10,930 bases of DNA from JAJFTV01 sp964426355 (GTDB lineage: Bacteria > Chloroflexota > Anaerolineae > Anaerolineales > Anaerolineaceae), in assembly GCA_964426355.1 (NCBI GenBank), contig CAYRRA010000152.1, positions 1-10,930 on the forward strand, read 5' to 3'. Position numbers and translations under genes: made by a program. Below the pieces are notes generated by a model, which was given only the letters and a program-made list of their open reading frames with translations, did not search any database and was not told where the DNA came from. Positions 1-6,191 of this stretch are shown in pieces (position 1 is the stretch's first letter; each line of letters begins with the position of its first letter).

Positions 1-1016
1 AAGAGGCTGTTTTGATCACAGGGGCAAACGGTGAAATTGGTCACGGTTTGGTTGAATACTTGCAACAGAATTGCGAATATGACATCATCACCCTCGATAT
101 CCACCCTTTGGATAAAATCCTTGAACCATATTGCCATCAATTCATCCAGGGTGATATTCTCGATACGAGGCTGTTACAATCGCTGGCTGAGAAATATCCC
201 ATACGAACAATTTACCATCTTGCCTCTCTTCTGTCGACTCAAGGCGAAAAAAATCCGGAGCTTGCACACAATGTAAATGTCAACGGTACCTTCAACCTGT
301 TGAAAATGGCTGATGCACTGGGAGAAAAATCTGGTGTACCTACCAGGTTCATTTACCCCAGTTCCATTGCTGCCTATGGTATCCCTTCACTGGAGAAAAA
401 AGCTGCTGCAGGTAGAGTCAAGGAAGACCAATTCCTTTCTTCAACCACTATGTACGGGATCAACAAGCTGTATTGCGAACAACTTGGTAACTACTTCATG
501 AATTATTTTGGTCAAATCCAGCCAGATGGTCCCCGAAAAAATGTAGATTTTCGCAGTTTGCGTTTCCCGGGATTAATCAGCCCGGTCACTCTCCCTACCG
601 GTGGCACCACCGATTACGGTCCCGAAATGCTTCACCACGCAGCACAAAATAAGGCTTATGTTTGTTTTGTGCGCCCGGATACGAAGCTGCCATTCATGGT
701 CATGCCAGATGCAATCAAGTCGCTCATTATGTTGGCTGAAGCGCCAAAAGAAGCGCTAACACAAGTGGTTTACAATGTGACCAGTTTCAGCCCTACTGCA
801 AAGGAACTCTACGACATTGTTGTTAAAGCATTTCCAGGTGCAGAAATCACTTTCAAGGTAGATGAAAGCCGGCAAAAGTTTGTTGATTCATGGCCCGAAG
901 ATATTGATGATACTGCCGCAAGAAACGATTGGGGTTGGGAACCGGATTACGACCAGGACAGGTCATTTACTAACTTGTTGATTCCTGCCGTTCGAGAACG
1001 GTATAAAATCGCATAA
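1..1016 (+). CDS. tdh: L-threonine 3-dehydrogenase, SDR type (5' partial)
   Basis: Oxidises L-threonine with NAD+ to 2-amino-3-oxobutanoate, which 2-amino-3-ketobutyrate CoA ligase then splits into glycine and acetyl-CoA; cytoplasmic. Counting from the TTG at 12, the Rossmann loop GANGEIG lies at residues 4-10, the catalytic Ser at about 117-118 (PSSIAAYG) and the Tyr/Lys pair in YGINK at 148-152. The threonine-dehydrogenase signatures are GGTTDYG (197-203), DTKLPFMVMPDA, and the tail DSWPEDIDD...ARNDWGW, which separate it from ordinary sugar-nucleotide epimerases. The frame is open to the left edge and reads EAVLITG, supplying the usual first beta strand. The true start is therefore probably upstream of the window, although an AGAGG at 2-6 precedes the TTG. 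The C-terminus is complete. This is the epimerase-like short-chain enzyme, not the zinc-dependent medium-chain Tdh of E. coli. A kbl gene upstream is expected but cannot be seen. Confidence 0.88.
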   Translation, partial: EAVLITGANGEIGHGLVEYLQQNCEYDIITLDIHPLDKILEPYCHQFIQGDILDTRLLQSLAEKYPIRTIYHLASLLSTQGEKNPELAHNVNVNGTFNLLKMADALGEKSGVPTRFIYPSSIAAYGIPSLEKKAAAGRVKEDQFLSSTTMYGINKLYCEQLGNYFMNYFGQIQPDGPRKNVDFRSLRFPGLISPVTLPTGGTTDYGPEMLHHAAQNKAYVCFVRPDTKLPFMVMPDAIKSLIMLAEAPKEALTQVVYNVTSFSPTAKELYDIVVKAFPGAEITFKVDESRQKFVDSWPEDIDDTAARNDWGWEPDYDQDRSFTNLLIPAVRERYKIA

Positions 1017-1036
1017 TGCTTCTGTAAATAAGCAGG

Positions 1037-1077
1037 AAAAGAGGCTATCTTGAAAGTTCAGGATAGCTTCTTTTTTC
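1037..1077 (+). terminator. Rho-independent terminator after tdh
   Basis: The left arm GAGGCTATCTTGA (from 1041) pairs with TCAGGATAGCTTC (to 1070) with two G-U wobbles and a 4-base AAGT loop, followed by a run of T (1069-1076). Flanking AAAA and TTTT extend the stem, so it may also work weakly in the opposite direction. It starts about 20 bases after the tdh stop and closes that transcription unit. Confidence 0.9.
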
Positions 1078-1234
1078 TTACCCATTCACCCAGGGAAAAA
1101 CAAGAATCTCAGCTATTCTCCTTTTAAAAAATAATCACAAAAACCTGTATCAAATGACATGAAGTCGAGTTTAGGATTTTTACACGCCCTCAAATATGGA
1201 ACGTTAATACCAATTGGGGATTACCGGATGATAC

Positions 1235-1265
1235 CTTTCATGAAAGCAACAAAAATGAGTATAAT
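1235..1265 (+). promoter_or_regulatory. Putative promoter of the zinc-ribbon gene with an overlapping palindrome
   Basis: A perfect TATAAT sits at 1260-1265. Seventeen bases upstream is TTCATG (1237-1242), only a 3/6 match to the -35 consensus. That hexamer lies inside the perfect 12-base palindrome CTTTCATGAAAG (1235-1246), so a regulator may bind over the -35 region. The predicted transcript would begin near 1272, about 36 bases before the start codon. Apart from this I see nothing else in the gap 1078-1307. Confidence 0.4.
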
Positions 1266-1307
1266 CAAAAAGCAAGGAAAGAAAAACCATATGATTGTGG
1301 GAAAAAA

Positions 1308-2408
1308 ATGGCAAAAAAGACGATTGGATATGTTGAATTAGAATGGATTTGTCCAAATTGTAAAACAAAAAATCCGGGAGCTCAGAAGACTTGTATTTCA
1401 TGTGGCAGTCCACAACCGGAAAATGTGCAATTCCAAAAGGCTTCACAGGATAAAATACTTACAGACGCAGAGAAAATTGAAAAAGCCAAAGCAGGAGCGG
1501 ATATCCACTGTCCTTACTGCGGAACCCGTAATCCAGCCGGTGCGCAAAAATGCAGTCAATGCGGGGGTGATTTAGTTGGCGGAAAAACACGCACAACCGG
1601 TCAGGTTCTCGGCACATTTCAAGATAAGCCAGTAACTATTCAATGCTTAAATTGTCAGGCAGAAAATGACTCAGCAAATGGAGTTTGCGAAAAATGTGGC
1701 TCCCCATTACAGGTCGAACGTGAGCCAACTCCAACTGCATTTCCCTCCAGCCATAAAGTGCCTCTAACTTCCCAAGCAAAACCCCTCAAATTCAACCCTT
1801 TGCTATTGATTATCCCATTGGTTGGATTTGTGGTTCTTTGCATCATCATTTTTGCCTTCATGAATCAAAAAACCGAAACCATCGCCACCGTAATGGATGT
1901 TTATTGGGAACGTAATATATCAATCGAACAATATGGTCCAGTAACAAAATCGAACTGGATTGATGAAATTCCTTCTGGTGCACAAATTGGCAACTGCTCC
2001 TCAGAATACCACCACACTTCAGACCAACCGGAGCCATCGTCAACTGAAGTCTGTGAAGACCCATACGTGGTCGACGATGGATCAGGTTATGGGGAAGTTA
2101 TCCAGGAATGTGAATACCTGGTCTACATGGATCGGTGCAGTTACACGGTTGAAGAATGGTATGTTGTTGAGACCGTCAGCAGTAATGGCTGGGATCTTTA
2201 TCCCGAATGGCCCTACATTCCACTTACGGGTAATCAACGTGAGGGCAGCCAATCTGAACGTTTTCAAGTCCGGTTTGGCAATGGAGAGGATATCATCAAA
2301 TACACTCTGCAAGATTATGATGAATTTCTGCGATATGTGCCTGGTAGTGAATGGTCTATCACAGTCAACGGGTTCAATTCGATAACGAATATTCAGCCTG
2401 CGCCATAA
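1308..2408 (+). CDS. Triple zinc-ribbon, single-pass membrane protein of unknown function
   Basis: Function unknown. The N-terminal part carries three zinc-ribbon knuckle pairs of the form CxxC-x10-CxxC: C15/C18 with C29/C32, C68/C71 with C82/C85, and C113/C116 with C127/C130. A proline-rich linker (about 135-160) leads to one hydrophobic helix at about 165-185, then a 180-residue acidic, aromatic-rich C-terminal domain. That domain has four cysteines (in GNC, EVC, QEC and DRC contexts) that could form disulfides. The inferred topology is zinc ribbons inside and the C-terminal domain outside. I recall similar proteins in Anaerolineae genomes annotated only as zinc-ribbon proteins. The ATG at 1308 has only a weak GTGGG (1297-1301) upstream, but the protein begins MAKKTIGYVELEW directly before the first ribbon, as expected. 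It appears monocistronic: a terminator lies before it and a convergent gene follows. Confidence 0.8.
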   Translation: MAKKTIGYVELEWICPNCKTKNPGAQKTCISCGSPQPENVQFQKASQDKILTDAEKIEKAKAGADIHCPYCGTRNPAGAQKCSQCGGDLVGGKTRTTGQVLGTFQDKPVTIQCLNCQAENDSANGVCEKCGSPLQVEREPTPTAFPSSHKVPLTSQAKPLKFNPLLLIIPLVGFVVLCIIIFAFMNQKTETIATVMDVYWERNISIEQYGPVTKSNWIDEIPSGAQIGNCSSEYHHTSDQPEPSSTEVCEDPYVVDDGSGYGEVIQECEYLVYMDRCSYTVEEWYVVETVSSNGWDLYPEWPYIPLTGNQREGSQSERFQVRFGNGEDIIKYTLQDYDEFLRYVPGSEWSITVNGFNSITNIQPAP

Positions 2409-2449
2409 TGGACTCAAAATTACAAATATTTGATGAATCACCAGACCTG

Positions 2450-2470
2450 ATACAAAAGGCAATTTTGTAT
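2450..2470. terminator. Possible weak hairpin between convergent genes
   Basis: ATACAAAA (2450-2457) and TTTTGTAT (2463-2470) form an 8-bp stem around a GGCAA loop, in the 71-base gap between two converging genes. The stem is AT-rich and no clean T run follows on either strand, so termination activity is doubtful. No better terminator is visible for either gene. Confidence 0.3.
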
Positions 2471-2479
2471 GTTTAGCGA

Positions 2480-3841
2480 TTAAAAAGCAAATAGAAAATT
2501 GATGTCATTCACATTGGTACCGGTGGGTCCAATTTTAAGAGATGCATTAATTCTCTCAAAGAAATGATATGAATCATTTCTCTCCAGGTACTCGGCATTC
2601 TGTAAACCCAATGATAAAGCTGTTTTAAAAGTTTGTCCAGTTACGACCGCGCCAGCCGAATCGGTAGGACCGTCTTCCCCATCTGTTGCCAGGGAAATGA
2701 GGGCAACCTCATCAAGACCTGCAATATGCCTCACAGACCCCAATGCTAACTCCTGATTGCGTCCGCCTTTTCCGTTCCCTTTGATTTTCACGGTAGTCTC
2801 ACCGCCAACCAAAATACATGCCGGGCGCGGAATCGGCTGTCCACTGACTGCCACCTGTCGCAAAACTGCTGCAAGGAATTTTCCCGCTTCCCTTGCTTCG
2901 CCATGCAGGGAGTTGGTCAATAACAGAGTATTAAAACCTAAACCCCTGGCTGTATCCATAGCAGCCATGCATGCCTGGTGATTGTCTCCGACGATGATAT
3001 TTTGTACAGACCGTAAACAAATGTCATTCTTTTTTAATGTTTCAGGGATTTTCTTTTCAATACCTCGTTGAAGTACAGTTCGTATGCGCTGAGGAGATTT
3101 TTCCCAAATTTGGTATCGTTGCAAAATACCAACTGCGTCTTCATAGGTAGTGGAATCTGACGTCGTGGGACCAGAAGCGATGACATCCAGTGGATTGCCA
3201 ATTACATCCGATAAAATCAAGGTAATCAAAGAGGCTGGAAAAGCCAGGCGAGCCAACCCGCCCCCTTTTAAAACCTCTAAATGTTTTCGAATTGTGTTGA
3301 TCTCTTGAATTTCAGCGCCACAGGACAGCAAAAGACTGGTGATTTCCTGCAAATCCTCCATTTGAACGCCAGGCTGTGGGAGAACCATCAGAGAAGAACC
3401 ACCACCAGTGAGTAAACAAAACACTAAATCTTTTGTTGTCAAACCAGTAATATACTCCGCCAGCATCTGTGCGCTTTTTTCGCTCTTTTCATCTGGAACC
3501 GGGTGTGAGCCGGTCAGCACCCGAACTTTTTCTGGTAATGAATTTTCAAAAAAATGTTTCGTAACGATTACCCCACCCTCGATGCGATTGGAGAAAATCT
3601 CGTACAACGCATTTGCCATCGGCAGAACTCCCTTACCACCACCGATGATGTGAATCCGCTCAACAAGGCTCAAGTCGTATTTTTGGTTGCCCACCATAAA
3701 ATATTGACCGCCGTCATAGTGGATATATCGTTTCACTGCCTGGTTTGGGTGTACAGCTTCAATCGCTGAATACATGATTGAGCTCATCTCACTTGAATGA
3801 GTAAAGGAAGATAAAATTGTTTTCAGGTTTCTTTTAATCAT
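2480..3841 (-). CDS. gck: Glycerate 2-kinase (GK-II / MOFRL family)
   Basis: Phosphorylates D-glycerate with ATP to 2-phosphoglycerate, feeding it into lower glycolysis; cytoplasmic. Starting at the ATG at 3841 the protein is 453 residues. It shows the N-terminal family domain with GGGKG (67-71), TGGGSS (145-150), the INTIRKHLE...KGGGLA segment (181-197) and LSDVIGNPLDVIASGPT (about 210-226). The C-terminal MOFRL domain follows with GGETTVKIKGNGKGGRNQE (346-364), DGEDGPTDSAG (387-397) and the closing GPTGTNVND (438-446). All the motifs I know for the family are present, so the enzyme looks intact. The frame could extend to a TTG at 3883, but the extra 14 residues are hydrophobic and aromatic, have no ribosome site, and do not belong to the family. 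No good Shine-Dalgarno precedes the ATG either. Older records call this family hydroxypyruvate reductase (TtuD). It diverges from acd and converges with the zinc-ribbon gene. Confidence 0.92.
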   Translation of the reverse strand: MIKRNLKTILSSFTHSSEMSSIMYSAIEAVHPNQAVKRYIHYDGGQYFMVGNQKYDLSLVERIHIIGGGKGVLPMANALYEIFSNRIEGGVIVTKHFFENSLPEKVRVLTGSHPVPDEKSEKSAQMLAEYITGLTTKDLVFCLLTGGGSSLMVLPQPGVQMEDLQEITSLLLSCGAEIQEINTIRKHLEVLKGGGLARLAFPASLITLILSDVIGNPLDVIASGPTTSDSTTYEDAVGILQRYQIWEKSPQRIRTVLQRGIEKKIPETLKKNDICLRSVQNIIVGDNHQACMAAMDTARGLGFNTLLLTNSLHGEAREAGKFLAAVLRQVAVSGQPIPRPACILVGGETTVKIKGNGKGGRNQELALGSVRHIAGLDEVALISLATDGEDGPTDSAGAVVTGQTFKTALSLGLQNAEYLERNDSYHFFERINASLKIGPTGTNVNDINFLFAF

Positions 3842-3890
3842 GTAAAGGTAATAAAAATCTGTAAAATAAATGATAAAAGACAAATACGGT

Positions 3891-3908
3891 TATGCTTTTT
3901 TTAGCATA
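3891..3908. repeat. Inverted repeat TATGCT-T6-AGCATA in the divergent promoter region
   Basis: Perfect 6-base arms TATGCT (3891-3896) and AGCATA (3903-3908) surround six T residues. It lies about 50 bases before the glycerate kinase start and about 85 bases before the acd start. It could be an operator or a small hairpin in the kinase leader. A poor minus-strand promoter (TTCAAA at 3932-3927, TATGCT at 3908-3903, 18-base spacer) would overlap it. The role is unproven. Confidence 0.35.
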
Positions 3909-3927
3909 GAATAATTTAGGCTTTTTT

Positions 3928-3956
3928 TTGAATAAGTTGTTATCATAACACAATAT
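3928..3956 (+). promoter_or_regulatory. Putative acd promoter with internal palindromic operator
   Basis: TTGAAT (3928-3933) and CAATAT (3951-3956) are separated by 17 bases; the -35 match is fair and the -10 match poor. The spacer contains a perfect 13-base palindrome, TGTTAT-C-ATAACA (3938-3950), exactly where a repressor would block RNA polymerase. The palindrome is seen directly; its role as an operator and the promoter itself are inferred. Confidence 0.4.
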
Positions 3957-3991
3957 GAAGAATAAAAATCTACAATTTGGGAGATTCGGAA

Positions 3992-6103
3992 GTGAATAAC
4001 GATACCTTAAACGGGCTTTTTCAGCCAAAATCAATTGCTGTTGTCGGGGCGTCTGCAACACCAGGAAAAATCGGATATACCGTCTTAGAAAACCTGATTC
4101 AATCTCAGTATAAAGGAAAAATTTATCCAATTAACCCTTCCGCAGATGAAATCTTAGGCATAAAAGCCTATCCCTCTGTTTTGGATGTTCCCGGTGAGAT
4201 TGATGCTGCAGCCATTGTGGTTCCAGCAAAATTCGCCGCCCAGGTTGTTGAAGAGTGTGGAAAAAAGGGCGTCAAAGGGCTTATTGTTATCGCTTCAGGT
4301 TTTAGCGAAGTCGGGAACAAAGACCTTGAACAAAAAATAGTTGAAATCGCTCACAGTTATGGCTCACGGATATTGGGTCCAAATATTGTGGGTGTTTTGT
4401 CAAATGCGGACGCTATGAACGCATCCTTTGCCCCGTTTCTACCTTTACCAGGCAAAGCGGCGTTGGTTTCACAAAGTGGCGCTCTTTTGATTGCTATGGA
4501 TGCTTCTTCCTATACCCGCAAAGTTGGGTTTGACAAGTTGATATCAATTGGCAATATGTCAGATGTTGATTTTGCGGATACCATCAACTGGTTAAACCAG
4601 GACGAGAACACCAGTTGTATTTCGCTATATATTGAAGGCATCAAAGATGGTCGTGCATTTATAGAAGAATCGAAAAAAGCGACTAAACCCATCATCGCCT
4701 TAAAATCTGGCACCTCATCACACGGTGCTGCTGCAGCGGCTTCACACACAGGTTCTCTAGCGGGCGCAGCCAAAGTTTATGGTGCTGCATTCAAACAATC
4801 TGGTGTTATCCAGGCAGCAGATTTGGACAATCTCTTTGATCGTACCCTTGCCCTTTCTCTACAGCCGCCTATGCAAGGAGACAACCTGCTTATCATCACA
4901 AACGGCGGCGGCGTTGGTGTTCTAGCTACAGACGCTGCGGAACGATATGGATTGCCTCTTACGTTTGCACCTAAAGATGTTCAGGATGAACTAAAGAAAC
5001 ACATGCCAGAATTTGGCTCAGCCAAAAACCCAGTCGACTTAACCGGTATGGCAGGAAAAGATTGGTACACCGAATCAGTTCGTTTTGCTATTGACCACCC
5101 GTGGGTAGACGGCTTGGTTGTACTGTACTGCGAAACCGCCATGACAGTCCCGCTTGATATCGTAAAAGGCGTAAAACAAGCTGTCGACGAAGCAAAATCA
5201 AAAAATAAACCGGTTGCCGTTTCAGTAATTGGTGGTGAAGAATCAGACAAAGCCATTAGCTGGCTGGTAGAAAACGGAATTCCAGCTTATGCCTCGCCTG
5301 AAATTGCAATCAACGCCATTGTCGCTTTACGGGAGCAAGCAAAACTCAAAGCATCATTGCAAGAAAAAGAAGTGGCTCCCGCCAAATATGATAGGAAACT
5401 GGCGCTTGATGTTATCGCCAACGCCCGCGCAGACGGCAGAGATTCATTAACTGAAATCGAAGCCAAACAGGTTTTCCAGGCATACAATCTTCCGACAACA
5501 CGCAATTTCCTGGCACGCACAGAACAAGAGGCAGTAGAAATAGCGAATAAAATTGGCTATCCGGTAGTGATGAAAATTGTTTCGCCAGATATTCTCCACA
5601 AATCAGACGCCGGTGGTGTGAAGGTCAATATCAAGGATGATACTTCCGCAAAAGAAGCCTTCCGTACAATCATAAGCAATGCTAAAGCGTACAAAGCAGA
5701 CGCAAATATTCACGGAATTATCATTCAAGAAATGGCGCCGTGGGGCACAGAGATTATCCTGGGCTCGATTAATGATCCTACTTTTGGTCCAACTATTATG
5801 TTTGGGTTAGGCGGCATCTTTGTTGAGGTACTTAAAGACGTGACATTCCGGGTTGCACCGGTTTCCGAAAGCCAGGCACTCTCTATGTTGGATGAGATAC
5901 GCGGCGCTCCCATCCTTGCAGGTGTTCGCGGTGAAATGCCTCGTGACAAAGAAGCAATGGCAAAAACAGTTTGTGCCTATTCGAATATGATACTCGACCT
6001 GAAAGACGAAATCAGTGAATCAGATGCCAATCCGGTTCTCGTGTACGAAAAAGGTAAAGGCGTTAAAGTAGTTGATGCCCGTATCATCTTGAAGAAAAAA
6101 TAG
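3992..6103 (+). CDS. acd: Acetate-CoA ligase (ADP-forming), fused alpha-beta
   Basis: Converts acetyl-CoA (or another acyl-CoA) + ADP + Pi to acetate + CoA + ATP, giving substrate-level ATP in fermentation; cytoplasmic. The GTG at 3992 is the likely start because GGGAG at 3979-3983 lies 8 bases upstream; an in-frame TTG at 3977 overlaps that site and is rejected. The 703 residues hold, in order, a CoA-binding Rossmann domain (about 8-130, with SIAVVGAS), a succinyl-CoA-synthetase-like flavodoxin domain (about 145-290), a swivel/ligase domain (about 295-455) and a C-terminal ATP-grasp domain (about 470-700). The phosphorylated histidine is His252 in the SHTGSLAG loop. A second histidine, His536 in HKSDAGG, matches the region of the beta-subunit histidine used in phosphate relay by archaeal homologues. 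Alpha and beta parts are fused, as in many bacterial enzymes. Substrate range cannot be read from sequence. It is followed by a strong terminator, so it is probably monocistronic. Confidence 0.92.
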   Translation: MNNDTLNGLFQPKSIAVVGASATPGKIGYTVLENLIQSQYKGKIYPINPSADEILGIKAYPSVLDVPGEIDAAAIVVPAKFAAQVVEECGKKGVKGLIVIASGFSEVGNKDLEQKIVEIAHSYGSRILGPNIVGVLSNADAMNASFAPFLPLPGKAALVSQSGALLIAMDASSYTRKVGFDKLISIGNMSDVDFADTINWLNQDENTSCISLYIEGIKDGRAFIEESKKATKPIIALKSGTSSHGAAAAASHTGSLAGAAKVYGAAFKQSGVIQAADLDNLFDRTLALSLQPPMQGDNLLIITNGGGVGVLATDAAERYGLPLTFAPKDVQDELKKHMPEFGSAKNPVDLTGMAGKDWYTESVRFAIDHPWVDGLVVLYCETAMTVPLDIVKGVKQAVDEAKSKNKPVAVSVIGGEESDKAISWLVENGIPAYASPEIAINAIVALREQAKLKASLQEKEVAPAKYDRKLALDVIANARADGRDSLTEIEAKQVFQAYNLPTTRNFLARTEQEAVEIANKIGYPVVMKIVSPDILHKSDAGGVKVNIKDDTSAKEAFRTIISNAKAYKADANIHGIIIQEMAPWGTEIILGSINDPTFGPTIMFGLGGIFVEVLKDVTFRVAPVSESQALSMLDEIRGAPILAGVRGEMPRDKEAMAKTVCAYSNMILDLKDEISESDANPVLVYEKGKGVKVVDARIILKKK

Positions 6104-6127
6104 TCTTTCAATCGAAAATACACATAG

Positions 6128-6161
6128 AAAGAGGTGTAAGCATATTTACACCTCTTTTTTT
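6128..6161 (+). terminator. Rho-independent terminator after acd
   Basis: A perfect 12-bp stem, AAAGAGGTGTAA (6128-6139) with TTACACCTCTTT (6146-6157), closes a 6-base GCATAT loop. T residues run on to 6161. It starts 25 bases after the acd stop and separates the metabolic genes from the glycan operon. Confidence 0.95.
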
Positions 6162-6166
6162 GGTCA

Positions 6167-6175
6167 TGGTAAAAT
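6167..6175 (+). promoter_or_regulatory. Putative extended -10 promoter of the glycan operon
   Basis: TGGTAAAAT is an extended -10 element: a TG, one base, then TAAAAT, a 5/6 match to TATAAT. It lies just after the acd terminator. Any -35 hexamer would fall within the terminator stem and no good one is seen, which is tolerated with extended -10 elements. The predicted start near 6182 gives a leader of about 34 bases to the CTG at 6216. Confidence 0.4.
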
Positions 6176-6191
6176 CTGTCTCGCATCAGAA

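Noticed and set aside
12..14. TTG with AGAGG upstream as a true tdh start
   Set aside because: Starting here removes the first beta strand of the Rossmann fold. The frame stays open to the window edge and encodes EAVLITG, as expected for an internal segment, so the gene is treated as 5' partial.
1960..2385. 141-codon plus-strand frame within the zinc-ribbon gene, and the overlapping minus-strand frame 2082-2462
   Set aside because: Both lie over the conserved outer domain of the zinc-ribbon protein. They lack recognisable motifs and a ribosome site, and look like shadow frames.
3842..3883. N-terminal extension of glycerate kinase to a TTG at 3883
   Set aside because: The extra 14 residues are aromatic and hydrophobic, lack a ribosome site, and the family N-terminus is matched well from the ATG at 3841.
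3938..3953. Rex-type redox operator in the acd promoter
   Set aside because: The arms resemble TTGTTA/TAACA, but the centre is too short for the Rex pattern, which has a longer spacer between arms. It is kept only as a palindrome of unknown binder.
3977..3979. TTG as the acd start
   Set aside because: It overlaps the GGGAG ribosome site that is well spaced for the GTG at 3992, and the five extra residues have no family support.
3834..4130. Minus-strand 98-codon frame across the divergent promoter region and the start of acd
   Set aside because: Its codons come from AT-rich intergenic DNA plus the antisense of a conserved domain. No family resemblance or start signal is seen.
6128..6161. Attenuator or riboswitch for the glycan operon
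   Set aside because: The hairpin is a simple terminator 25 bases after the acd stop, with no alternative pairing or conserved aptamer sequence around it.
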